In this document: positions 1 to 34,430 of the stretch, piece by piece
Layout: every line of letters starts with the position of its first letter
How positions within the stretch are numbered: the stretch's first letter is position 1
DNA from: Bolinopsis microptera
Taxonomy: Eukaryota; Ctenophora; Tentaculata; Lobata; Bolinopsidae
Length of the DNA stretch: 64,000 bases
Reading direction: 5' to 3'
Assembly: GCF_026151205.1 (NCBI RefSeq)
Contig: NC_087077.1
Coordinates: forward strand, 6,162,483 to 6,226,482
Made by a program: the position numbers and the translations under genes
Notes under the pieces: generated by a model
Databases searched by the model: none
The model's input: the letters and a program-made list of their open reading frames with translations, nothing else
Told to the model about the DNA's origin: nothing

Positions 1-265
1 ATGATATGTGAACGACCCCTTACGCGTACGTGCGATCAGTTTATTGGGTTGAGACTAGATCCGCCCTATGGGAATCGTGCACAAAGCCCAATTACGGTAT
101 CTTAGCACGCTATCACATGATTATTCACCCAATTCGATACCAAGATAAACAGGTTGCTTGATAACTTCGTCATTTTTAATCCCTTTGCGGACTTCTGCAG
201 TATGTAATACTAATTCGAATAAAATCATACCCTGAAGTGCTCCCTTTCGTGACTGATTTGGTTGA
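1..265. other. Unique flank before satellite
   Basis: No open reading frame or repeat is visible here. The satellite begins near position 266, where the phrase 'acaagtactaactattt' first appears. Confidence 0.4.
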
Positions 266-3200
266 CAAGTACTAACTATTTAACCACCAAAACATGTTCC
301 ACCTACCCCGGAACATAAATGCACTACGGGGGTAAAGATTTTCGGTCTTGATTTTACCTGGATTTCAGTAATTTTGGGATGGGCGTGGGCCCTGGGAGTG
401 GCCTGAGTGGGTTGGGAGGTCGAAACTCGGTTTTTCTGATGGTTTGGGACAAGTACTAACTATTTTACCACCAAAACATGTTCCACCTACCCCGGAACAT
501 AAATGCACTACGGGGGTAAAGATTTTCGGTCTTGATTTTACCTAATTTTCAGTAATTTCAGTAATTTCAGTGATTTTAGTAATTTTGGGATGGGCGTGGC
601 CCCTGGGAGTGGCCTGAGTGGGTTGGGAGGTCGAAACTCGGTTTTTCTGATGGTTTGGGACAAGTACTAACTATTTAACCACCAAAACATGTTCCACCTA
701 CCCCGGAACATAAATGCACTACGGGGGTAAAGATTTTCGGTCTTGATTTTACCTGGATTTCAGTAATTTTGGGATGGGCGTGGCCCCTGGGAGTGGCCTG
801 AGTGGGTTGGGAGGTCGAAACTCGGTTTTTCTGATGGTTTGGGACAAGTACTAACTATTTAACCACCAAAACATGTTCCACCTACCCCGGAACATAAATG
901 CACTACGGGGGTAAAGATTTTCGGTCTTGATTTTACCTAATTTTCAGTAATTTCAGTAATTTCAGTGATTTTAGTAATTTTGGGATGGGCGTGGCCCCCG
1001 GGAGTGGCCTGAGTGGGTTGGGAGGTCGAAACTCGGTTTTTGTGATGGTTTGGGAGAAGTACTAACTATTTAACCACCAAAACATGTTCCACCTACCCCG
1101 GAACATAAATGCACTACGGGGGTAAAGATTTTCGGTCTTGATTTTACCTGGATTTCAGTAATTTTGGGATGGGCGTGGCCCCTGGGAGTGGTCTGAGTGG
1201 GTTGGGAGGTCGAAACTCGGTTTTTCTGATGGTTTGGGAGAAGTACTAACTATTTTACCACCAAAACATGTTCCACCTACCCCGGAACATAAATGCACTA
1301 CGGGGGTAAAGATTTTCGGTCTTGATTTTACCTAATTTTCAGTAATTTCAGTAATTTCAGTGATTTTAGTAATTTTGGGATGGGCGTGGCCCCTGGGAGT
1401 GGTCTGAGTGGGTTGGGAGGTCGAAACTCGGTTTTTCTGATGGTTTGGGACAAGTACTAACTATTTACCACCAAAACATGTTCCACCTACCCCGGAACAT
1501 AAATGCACTACGGGGGTAAAGATTTTCGGTCTTGATTTTACCTAATTTTCAGTAATTTCAGTAATTTCAGTGATTTTAGTAATTTTGGGATGGGCGTGGC
1601 CCCTGGGAGTGGTCTGAGTGGGTTGGGAGGTCGAAACTCGGTTTTTCTGATGGTTTGGGAGAAGTACTAACTATCTAACCACCAAAACATAAATGCACTA
1701 CGGGGGTAAAGATTTTCGGTCTTGATTTTACCTGGATTTCAGTAATTTTGGGATGGGCGTGGCCCCTGGGAGTGGCCTGAGTGGGTTGGGAGGTCGAAAC
1801 TCGGTTTTTCTGATGGTTTGGGAGAAGTACTAACTATTTAAACACCAAAACATGTTCCACCTACCCTGGAACATAAATGCACTACGGGGGTAAAGATTTT
1901 CGGTCTTGATTTTACCTGGATTTCAGTAATTTTGGGATGGGCGTGGCCCCTGGGAGTGGCCTGAGTGGGTTGGGAGGTCGAAACTCGGTTTTTCTGATGG
2001 TTTGGGACAAGTTCTTACTATTTAACCACCAAAACATGTTCCACCTACCCCGGAACATAAATGCACTACGGGGGTAAAGATTTTCGGTCTTGATTTTACC
2101 TAATTTTCAGTAATTTCAGTAATTTCAGTGATTTTAGTAATTTTGGGATGGGCGTGGCCCCCGGGAGTGGCCTGAGTGGGTTGGGAGGTCGAAACTCAGT
2201 TTTTCTGATGGTTTGGGACAAGTACTAACTATTTAAACACCAAAACATGTTCCACCTACCCCGGAACATAAATGCACTACGGGGGTAAAGATTTTCGGTC
2301 TTGATTTTACCTGGATTTCAGTAATTTTGGGATGGGCGTGGCCCCTGGGAGTGGTCTGAGTGGGTTGGGAGGTCGAAACTCGGTTTTTCTGATGGTTTGG
2401 GACAAGTTCTTACTATTTAACCACCAAAACATGTTCCACCTACCCCGGAACATAAATGCACTACGGGGGTAAAGATTTTCGGTCTTGATTTTACCTAATT
2501 TTCAGTAATTTCAGTAATTTCAGTGATTTTAGTAATTTTGGGATGGGCGTGGCCCCCGGGAGTGGCCTGAGTGGGTTGGGAGGTCGAAACTCGGTTTTTC
2601 TGATGGTTTGGGACAAGTACTAACTATTTAAACACCAAAACATGTTCCACCTACCCCGGAACATAAATGCACTACGGGGGTAAAGATTTTCGGTCTTGAT
2701 TTTACCTGGATTTCAGTAATTTTGGGATGGGCGTGGCCCCTGGGAGTGGTCTGAGTGGGTTGGGAGGTCGAAACTCGGTTTTTCTGATGGTTTGGGACAA
2801 GTACTAACTATTTAACCACCAAAACATGTTCCACCTACCCCGGAACATAAATGCACTACGGGGGTAAAGATTTTCGGTCTTGATTTTACCTAATTTTCAG
2901 TAATTTCAGTAATTTCAGTGATTTCAGTAATTTTGGGATGGGCGTGGCCCCTGGGAGTGGCCTGAGTGGGTTGGGAGGTCGAAACTCGGTTTTTCTGATG
3001 GTTTGGGAGAAGTACTAACTATTTAACCACCAAAACATGTTCCACCTACCCCCTAACATAAATGCACTACGGGGGTAAAGATTTTCGGTCTTGATTTTAC
3101 CTGGATTTCAGTAATTTTGGGATGGGCGTGGCCCCTGGGAGTGGTCTGAGTGGGTTGGGAGGTCGAAACTCGGTTTTTCTGATGGTTTGGGACAAGTACT

Positions 3201-5480
3201 AACTATTTAACCACCAAAACATGTTCCACCTACCCCGGAACATAAATGCACTACGGGGGTAAAGATTTTCGGTCTTGATTTTACCTGGATTTCAGTAATT
3301 TTGGGATGGGCGTGGCCCCTGGGAGTGGCCTGAGTGGGTTGGGAGGTCGAAACTCGGTTTTTCTGATGGTTTGGGACAAGTACTAACTATTTAACCACCA
3401 AAACATGTTCCACCTACCCCGGAACATAAATGCACTACGGGGGTAAAGATTTTCGGTCTTGATTTTACCTAATTTTCAGTAATTTCAGTAATTTCAGTGA
3501 TTTTAGTAATTTTGGGATGGGCGTGGCCCCGGGAGTGGCCTGAGTGGGTTGGGAGGTCGAAACTCGGTTTTTCTGATGGTTTGGGACAAGTACTAACTAT
3601 TTAACCACCAAAACATGTTCCACCTACCCCGGAACATAAATGCACTACGGGGGTAAAGATTTTCGGTCTTGATTTTACCTGGATTTCAGTAATTTTGGGA
3701 TGGGCGTGGCCCCTGGGAGTGGCCTGAGTGGGTTGGGAGGTCGAAACTCGGTTTTTCTGATGGTTTGGGACAAGTACTAACTATTTAACCACCAAAACAT
3801 GTTCCACCTACCCCGGAACATAAATGCACTACGGGGGTAAAGATTTTCGGTCTTGATTTTACCTAATTTTCAGTAATTTCAGTAATTTCAGTAATTTCAG
3901 TGATTTTAGTAATTTTGGGATGGGTGTGGCCCCTGGGAGTGGCCTGAGTGGGTTGGGAGGTCGAAACTCGGTTTTTCTGATGGTTTGGGACAAGTACTAA
4001 CTATTTAACCACCAAAACATGTTCCACCTACCCCGGAACATAAATGCACTACGGGGGTAAAGATTTTCGGTCTTGATTTTACCTGGATTTCAGTAATTTT
4101 GGGATGGGCGTGGCCCCTGGGAGTGGCCTGAGTGGGTTGGGAGGTCGAAACTCGGTTTTTCTGATGGTTTGGGAGAAGTACTAACTATTTAACCACCAAA
4201 ACATGTTCCACCTACCCCGGAACATAAATGCACTACGGGGGTAAAGATTTTCGGTCTTGATTTTACCTGGATTTCAGTAATTTTGGGATGGGCGTGGCCC
4301 CTGGGAGTGGCCTGAGTGGGTTGGGAAGTCGAAACTCGGTTTTTCTGATGGGACAAGTACTAACTATTTAAACACCAAAACATGTTCCACCTACCCCGGA
4401 ACATAAATGCACTACGGGGGTAAAGATTTTCGGTCTTGATTTTACCTGGATTTCAGTAATTTTGGGATGGGCGTGGCCCCTGGGAGTGGCCTGAGTGGGT
4501 TGGGAGGTCGAAACTCGGTTTTTCTGATGGTTTGGGACAAGTTATTACTATTTAACCACCAAAACATGTTCCACCTACCCCGGAACATAAATGCACTACG
4601 GGGGTAAAGATTTTCGGTCTTGATTTTACCTAATTTTCAGTAATTTCAGTAATTTCAGTGATTTTAGTAATTTTGGGATGGGCGTGGCCCCCGGAAGTGG
4701 CCTGAGTGGGTTGGGAGGTCGAAACTCGGTTTTTCTGATGGTTTGGGACATGTACTAACTATTTAAACACCAAAACATGTTCCACCTACCCCGGAACATA
4801 AATGCACTACGGGGGTAAAGATTTTCGGTCTTGATTTTACCTGGATTTCAGTAATTTTGGGATGGGCGTGGCCCCTGGGAGTGGTCTGAGTGGGTTGGGA
4901 GGTCGAAACTCGGTTTTTCTGATGGTTTGGGACAAGTACTAACTATTTAACCACCAAAACATGTTCCACCTACCCCGGAACATAAATGCACTACGGGGGT
5001 AAAGATTTTCGGTCTTGATTTTACCTGGATTTCAGTAATTTTGGGATGGGCGTGGCCCCTGGGAGTGGCCTGAGTGGGTTGGGAGGTCGAAACTCGGTTT
5101 TTCTGATGGTTTGGGACAAGTACTAACTATTTAACCACCAAAACATGTTCCACCTACCCCGGAACATAAATGCACTACGGGGGTAAAGATTTTCGGTCTT
5201 GATTTTACCTAATTTTCAGTAATTTTGGGATGGGCGTGGCCCCTGGGAGTGGCCTGAGTGGGTTGGGAGGTCGAAACTCGGTTTTTCTGATGGTTTGGGA
5301 CAAGTACTAACTATTTAACCACCAAAACATGTTCCACCTACCCCGGAACATAAATGCACTACGGGGGTAAAGATTTTCGGTCTTGATTTTACCTAATTTT
5401 CAGTAATTTTGGGATGGGTGTACCCCTGGGAGTGGCCTGAGTGGGTCAAGAGGTCGAAACTTGGTTTTTATGATGACTTG
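266..5480. repeat. Satellite array, two alternating unit lengths
   Basis: About 27 head-to-tail units are marked by the recurring 'gggatgggcgtggcccc' (near 378, 589, 771, 981 and on to 5409). Spacing alternates mostly between about 182 and 211 bp. The short unit has 'cctggatttcagtaattttg'. The long unit carries an extra internal run of 'cagtaattt' repeats. Many stretches follow an AB dimer order, with occasional AA or BB. Units are nearly identical, which suggests recent homogenisation. One unit near 1680 lost about 20 bp ('catgttccacctacccc' is missing). No protein-coding frame persists. The last two units diverge, and a degraded unit continues to about 5600. Confidence 0.95.
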
Positions 5481-6033
5481 GGACAGGTACTTCCTATTTA
5501 ACCACCGAAAATGTTCCATAAACCCAGAAACACAAATCCCCTACAGGAGTCAAGATTCTTAGTCTGTATTTTAGGGGACTTCAGCTATTTTGGGATTGAC
5601 GGCCTGATCCATTCAGCTGAATGGGGTTGGATGTGTTATTACGTGATTCATATCTTATTGTCTAAAAATACGAGCAGTTTATTGAGAACTCTGACGGCTA
5701 CCGTCGTAGATTCTACAATAATAAATATTGTAACGTACGTGCGGCGCGCAAAATCCACTACAAAATCCACTACAGTTTTCAGGGAAACGTCTTCTGGGAT
5801 ATGTCGTCATGGAGTTGATGAATTTGATCCAGGTTGCAAAATGCAACCAAAATTTTAACTAGGAATTAACATATTTCTTCAGTACTGTTGCATTAATCAT
5901 ATATTGTTTAACACTTGCAGAACAGTTTCCTTTAGAAACTTGCGTACCAGTACTTCAACTTAGTGGATTCAAATAATTTCGTTGTGCTTGAACAAAATTA
6001 GTTGTTTGTAACGTTTAACTGCCTACCAGAAAC
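5481..6033. other. Degraded satellite edge and spacer
   Basis: The first 120 bases are a diverged satellite unit ('ttccataaacccagaaacac' aligns to the unit's 'ttccacctaccccggaacat'). The rest is AT-rich with no convincing gene. A 115-codon open frame at 5511-5858 starts inside the degraded satellite and resembles nothing I know. The region is the upstream flank of the small gene beginning at 6034. Confidence 0.5.
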
Positions 6034-7199
6034 ATGTCATTCATGACTAGACTGACACGGGATATTGTTGAGAGGGCGGAGGCCAATCAACCCCTATCGA
6101 CTACAATGTAAGTAAATAAAGCTTGACATAAACTCTTGGTTGAAATATTCTCAAAACAGTAAATTTGTCAGTTAATTGTTACATCATAAGTGAATTATAT
6201 TTATCCCTCCAGACCGTCGAAAAGGAAAACATTAACAACTGTTATACCTCCGCCCAAGGAGGAATTTGCAGAATATATTCGGAGGTAAGATTATGGCGGA
6301 TGTAAATTGAAGATTTTGTAAAAGTTGCCGAAAAATATTTGAACAAGTTACAAGTGTTACCATTCCTATTTTAGTAAACAAATTTCTATCATCGCCAGCA
6401 GATTGGAGGAAACCCCCGGCCGAGAGTGTGAGACTCCAGGAGTGACTCCGTCCGCTAGAGCATGGGAGGCGACACCTAACTACGCTACAGCCATGACACC
6501 AGGACATGCTACTCCGGGCGCTATGACGCCAGTGTCCACTGCTAGGAGACACAGGTTATTGTTTAAAACCGCATTTTTTAAACATTTGATTTACCGGTTT
6601 GTTAATCCGTCAAGAATCTCCACCGGTAACACTTCTTCATAATACATATTTCTCATTATATTGTATGTAGGTTGACATACATATTATTCCAAAATCAGAA
6701 TGGACACAGACATGGCATCCACATCCCACCGGTCCACCCAACCATCGACCCCACCCCACCCCACCTTATCGACGCCAACTTGCACCTCGACGCCGATAAT
6801 CAGCGTCGAAGTGCCGATACATCCCCACAGAGTGGAATTTTCTAGTTTTTTTTGTGGCGTAAGGAACACGTACCAAACAAATTCGGAGGGAAAGTAAACA
6901 TTTAAGGGGGTGAAGGCCAACCTTCTCAAGGTCTCCTATTCGGAGAAACTAATATGGAGGTAAGTATCGTTGGTTCTATGTTAATAGAAAGTAAGACAAT
7001 ACTCTATAAATTGAAAAACCTATCAGATGAATGTAAATGTTAAAGGGTTGACTGGAATATTTCTCAGCGATATGACCAACGCTCTGGCGACTGTTGGATC
7101 AAAGAACAGTGCCGTTTTCAACGATGTAATTAGGAAATACATTACTGGTAAGATATTAAAAGTAAGCCTCATTTTTTTAAAAAGCTTCCTCTGACCCCC

Positions 7200-7242
<43 letters not shown>

Positions 7243-7633
7243 TTATTGATAGCTGAATATTCATCTACTCACAGACAAGTCAGGGAGCTCCTTGACCCGG
7301 CTGCACATAGATGAGGTGGTTAGGAGAACCGCAGCCAAGGAGAGCGGCCGGAGGCAGAACCTGAAGAGGTTGGCTAAGAGAAAGCTCACAAGAATGACCA
7401 GTGCAGCGAAGTCTCTTGAAGAGCAGAGAGACAGCCTCAACGAACGTCTACGGACGTTGTAGTAAGTAATATGTAGAATCGGGGCATCATTGTCAGTATT
7501 CAACACAATGTTTAAAATTCTCATTGTCATAATTTCTAGCAATTTACTATTTTTCAGTGACGAGGAGGAAGCTGAGTTGAGCATGGCTCTTGAAAAGTTT
7601 AATAGGCTAAAAACTATGAGATGTATGATATAA
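6034..7633 (+). CDS. Unrecognised spliced gene, TP-rich with C-terminal coiled coil
   Basis: I do not recognise this protein. Exons I can support: 6034-6107 (starts MSFMTRLTRDIVERAE), 6213-6284, 6402-6554, an uncertain exon ending at 6959, then 7027-7147, 7275-7461 and 7558-7633 (stop TAA 7631-7633). All except the 5' edge of the fourth have GT donors and AG acceptors, and the phases agree for exons 1-3 and 5-7. Exon 3 encodes repeated TPG/TP pairs (ETPGRECETPGVTPSAR), which look like possible proline-directed phosphosites. Exons 6-7 are rich in K, R, E and L with heptad-like spacing, suggesting a basic coiled coil. Exon 3 has a tandem CAGCAG acceptor (6399 or 6402). The fourth exon is the weak point: no acceptor gives a clean phase from exon 3, so there may be a missed exon, an error or a mutation. 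A nuclear or chromatin role is only a guess from composition. Confidence 0.55.
7203..7242. repeat. Poly-C tract, about 40 bases
   Basis: An uninterrupted run of about 40 C lies in an intron of the small plus-strand gene, about 30 bases upstream of the exon that begins at 7275. It is followed by 'cttattgatagctgaatatt'. A similar tract at about 28650 is also followed by 'cttattgata', which suggests a shared source element. The exact length may be unreliable because of sequencing. Confidence 0.8.
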
Positions 7634-7640
7634 ACAATGT

Positions 7641-7860
7641 GTTTTAAATTTTGTAAATATTCAGTTTTTTAAATGTATATACTTATAACATATTTCGTAA
7701 ATTTTGTAAATATTCAGTTTTTCAAATGTATATACTTATAACATCTTTCGTAAATTTTGTAAATATTCAGTTTTTAAATGTTTATACTTATTGCATATTT
7801 TGAAAATTTTGTGAATATTCAGTTTTTAAATGTATATACTTATTACATATTTTGCACTTG
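7641..7860. repeat. Short tandem repeat, about 4 copies
   Basis: The phrase 'gtaaatattcagtttt' followed by 'aaatgtatatacttat' recurs about every 55-60 bases, just past the stop codon of the small gene. It is AT-rich, probably lies in the 3' untranslated or flanking region, and has no coding potential. Confidence 0.75.
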
Positions 7861-7934
7861 TATAAGTTTAATGTGAGGAATTTCAAATCACCTGTTTCTC
7901 AAGAATCCTATTATGCTTTTTTGGAAGTTAAATA

Positions 7935-8246
7935 AAAAAAGAATATCGAAGATACTTCAAGACAGTTCCACCTAAGGTGCACATTCTTGAAGACCACGTG
8001 ATTCCCCAATTACGAAAGTTGGGTTGGTCGATGGGAGTTGGATCAGAGCAAGGTGGCGAGGCCTCACACAAACTGGTAAAAGCAGTGAGGCAGCGATTTT
8101 TCAATAAGTCCTCAGATAAAGACAGTATTTTAAGAGCTGTGACCAAGGTCACATCCGATAGCATCATAAGACTGAGGCCAAGTGCAAAAGCAAAAAAAGT
8201 TAAAAAAACCACCACCAGTACTAACCCAAGCTCAAGTAAAGTTTAG
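7935..8246 (+). pseudogene. C-terminal fragment of a repetitive-family protein
   Basis: An open stretch reads YRRYFKTVPPKVHILEDHVI and continues through GEQGGEASHK to a lysine and serine-rich tail ending at a stop near 8246. The pattern 'K-H-x-L-E-x-H-V-x-P ... G-E-Q-G-G-E-x-x-H' matches my memory of the C-terminus of a high-copy uncharacterised protein family in cnidarian and other invertebrate genomes, probably transposon-derived. The upstream part is absent: the frame closes just before 7935 in an A-rich run. It sits 300 bases past the neighbouring gene in the same direction, so an additional 3' exon is possible but less likely. Confidence 0.5.
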
Positions 8247-8261
8247 TTATAAGCTATCGGA

Positions 8262-8425
8262 CAGCTGTGTGGATTATACAACTGACAAGTACGCTGTGTG
8301 GTTCGTACAACTGACAAGTACGCTGAGTGGTTCGTACATCTAACAAGTTCGTACATCTAACAAGTACGCTGAGTGGTTCGTACAACTGACAAGTACGCTG
8401 TGTGATTCGTACAACTGACAACTTA
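8262..8425. repeat. Minisatellite, about 29-bp unit
   Basis: The phrases 'acaactgacaagtacgctg' and 'tggttcgtacaactgacaag' repeat about five times, with one shortened copy. No gene is visible in it. Confidence 0.8.
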
Positions 8426-9520
8426 CTTATTTTTGATTCATTTTAATTTAATGCAATAATAAATACTGAATTTTAAACTTTACATAACTTTATAATTTTA
8501 TTCACATTATATCCCAGGTTAAACAAACACCCAACGTCCCAAGTGTTGGGCCATTTGTTAGATTTTGTAATTACTCCTTTAACAAACATGAAAAATATAC
8601 TTTTTATCCACCACAATTAATTTTTCCTAAAACATTATCTAACAAATGGAACGGTGAGGGACCTGGCATGATTAAATAACCAATCGCTGATAACTTTTAT
8701 TGCAGAATTGTCGGTTGCACAATTAGATACTGGTATAGTGAATACTAGAAAACCTTTGCAGTGCCCCCCTCCCCTCCTCTCTCTATAAGCTCTGGGAACA
8801 CTGCAGTATAATCCTTATTTCGGACGAAGTCCCACTCTTAGTCTTAATCTTCTAAAGGTAGTAATTTCAGTTATTGAATACTTACTACACCCTTTTTATT
8901 TTCTTATAGTGATATCTTCATCTCTTTTAAATTTATTTCTCTCACTAGCTCCTACAAGTTTAAAACATATTGTTGGGTTTAATTTGCAGTGTATCACTCA
9001 CCATACATCTTCCAGGACCTTGAAGACCACTGACGCAGATAGGCAAAGAATTGAAAACTTCACTCATTGAATAGTTGTCTGCCGCGATAAACCTACAATA
9101 TCACAAAAAAATAAAGTTCAGTTTGCAGTATAACAGAGACGCGCACGTACGCACATATCATATATCAGTTAAGCTGTAATAATAATACAATTGATGACGT
9201 ACCAATACGCTACATTATAATACCATATATTAATATACAACATCATGGAATTATAACATGCATTGAGGTCGTTTCGTAACCTGTACAATACTGCAAAACT
9301 GGCGGTGACAAACCAGTCTAGTTCAGCTTCTCCGCATGACACGGTTTATGTGATAACTTGATTAATCGACATAACAACATTATGCAACATATTTTTGTAT
9401 AAATGTACATCATGTACGGCTTAATCATTCTATGCATAAAATGAATAAATTTGAGGTCTAATGATTGCAGCTGAGCTAAATGGATTGCAGACCGATTATT
9501 AACTAAAATGATACACCGCT
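8426..9520. other. AT-rich spacer
   Basis: No coding region is seen. A 12-base inverted pair, 'ccatttgttaga' (about 8550) and 'tctaacaaatgg' (about 8637), brackets about 100 bp and may be a small hairpin or a MITE remnant. Confidence 0.4.
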
Positions 9521-9700
9521 AGATCCCGCTAAATCCCGCTAGCTATCCGCTCTCTTCCGCTAGGTAATAATGCTGCGCGGCAAAATTGCGCGCGTTAGAT
9601 GTCCGCTAGGCATCCGCTAGGCATCCCCTAGCTCCCGTAAGACATCCGTTAGTTTCCACTAACCATCCGATATTGCCGCTAGGTCCGCTGATTTTTGCAT
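9521..9700. repeat. Degenerate short repeat based on 'catccgctagg'
   Basis: Variants of 'atccgctagg' (atcccgctag, gtccgctaggc, catccgctaggc, cgctaggtccgct) recur about a dozen times with irregular spacing of 10-16 bases. The order is much less regular than in the other minisatellites of the window. Confidence 0.65.
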
Positions 9701-10150
9701 AACTTAAATCTGCAAAATCGGCTATATACGGACCTGTGGTACGTGCGTCTTGTGAATATAATTATGAATGGCATTGGCACTCATCATACTGCGTGTGACC
9801 GCGCGTTACAAAAACGATATAATTGCATCAGCTCTCTCGATTTAATTAAGACATGGCCCCAGTGTACAAAGAAAACTGCGGGAATTTTGTCAATAGTGCC
9901 TTCTCCTTACAATGAAGCGGGATCAACCCGTGATATACAAAATTTTAACAACTATTAAGCATAGTAATATATATAGTATTGGTATACAAATAATGTCTGT
10001 CCGATTTAAGTCTGACGAGCTGGGTGAGATCTTCAGATTGCGGCCCGATTTGGAAGATTCAAAGCTGCCAAACCGAGCCGCTAGACATTTTGAATAGGCA
10101 GGGTCGATAGAGGAACAACGGGGGCTCGAGCGATGGGAATAAGAAAGTTC
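9701..10150. other. Downstream flank of PSMD2
   Basis: This stretch contains the 3' flank or untranslated region of the minus-strand proteasome gene. Small plus-strand open frames here (9695-9958, 9912-10097) show no recognisable features. No clear poly(A) signal on the minus strand could be picked out. Confidence 0.4.
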
Positions 10151-32731
<22,581 letters not shown>

Positions 32732-34430
32732 ACTTTCGCTACTACTGCATAGTAATACAATTCAATGTGCATCGTTGCATTGTAGCTCAATGTCAAAAGT
32801 TATTTGATACACTAATTTCAATTTCTGATTATTTATAAAGCAATAATATGTGGATGACAGTGGTGTAACGACCTCCCTCACATGGGGGCATTTACCGAAT
32901 TCTAGGCATTTTTGGAAGAAGAACGCAAGGAACATATTTGGTGGTACAAAATGCTACCAGGGCTGCAAAAAAGGTTTAACCTTTTTTCAGGACATAGGAA
33001 ACATTTGAGGGGCAGCAAAAACATTAAGGGGGGGGGAGGGCAAACAGGGACGTTACATCACTGTTGGATGGCAATTACCTTTTTATCTGTAATCATTTGG
33101 GAAGTTATGTCTGTTGTTTACTGTTTAGTCAAGAAAACTCACGAATGTTTAAAGCAATACATGTTCAAAAATTTAAATCTCAATCTTTGGAACAGTTAAC
33201 GCTAAAAACCACATTTTGAAAGGCTATATAATACCGCGTTATCGATCATCGCTTCTAAGCAGTATTCAGTGATAACTTCCACAGTCCACATGCTCTAAGA
33301 GTATCAACTTTGTGGCAAGTGGCAACTTTTCACAATATCAAAAACTATAATCAGCTTTGAAGAACGCCAGAACGTAACGGTGCTTAAATATCAATAATAG
33401 TTATAATAATTGAGACCACGTATAATAATTATAGTGATAAATCATCTACGTCACGTGTTCATCATAAATAAGCATGTGCAGAAAGTTGTATTACATACTT
33501 CATTTTACCAAGAATGGACAAAATTGAAACATCTTTTAATGAACTTTCTCCAATTTCCAACAAGTCGTCATCAGAAGGGATATAATCCGGATATTATAAC
33601 AATGATTACCACGTGACATATTCAGTTTTTACATAAACTGCATAAAGTTGCCAGTACTGGTGCCAGACTGATTATATACTCTACTAGTATATTACAAGTT
33701 GACGGCTTTAAAGAGTAATACTAATATAGCAGATCATATAAAACAAGCGACTAAAAATACTTCCTTAAATACATTTCGTACGAAGATTTTAGTAGTCCAG
33801 GATGAGCATCACAAATTCTTATCTAAATTGAAGATATGCGAATATCATCAGTATCGATGTATATCTAAGATTTAAATAACATATTTTTCGGATTTGTTCT
33901 AACATTATTTGCAAGATTTTATATTATAATTTTGCCACTATAGTATAATTATTGTTCGTGAAATAGTTTAAAGCGAAAGCATCATATTTTAAGCTTGCAA
34001 GGTTTCAAAAATTTCAAATTAATAAAATATTATATTATACAATGAAATAATGTAATATTATGCAAAGTGCAGATAACATATTCATTTCGAACCACAACAC
34101 ATATTTTTAAGCAAGGATAGTACAGCAGAATTTAAAGAATTATCATTCAAAGCTAAGAATTAAAGAAATTAATGTAGATTTCTGATTTCACCAGATAATA
34201 TTCAAGATTTTTAACTCCAGATCCAAATTTCAAAATACCTCAGTTACATTGTTTGAAGATTGAAACTAATATCCGTGAAATACATTTTGTAATGATAGTT
34301 ATTGAAATAAATTGAAGTTTTAACATCAATATAGCAATTTGTTTATGGCATACTTAAATTTAGACAGAATATTCTGCGTTCGATGCCCGGAATAATATTG
34401 AGAGATGCATCTGTCTGACCACTGAGTCCA
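32732..34430. other. Upstream region of PSMD2
   Basis: The intergenic sequence starts right at the PSMD2 ATG. No TATA box is obvious at a suitable distance and the region is AT-rich. There is a poly-G run at 33030-33038. Plus-strand open frames 32912-33199 and 33410-33616 have no recognisable motif. No gene is supported. Confidence 0.45.

Noticed and set aside
5511-5858. 115-codon plus-strand frame
   Set aside because: It starts inside degraded satellite sequence, with no motif or splice context.
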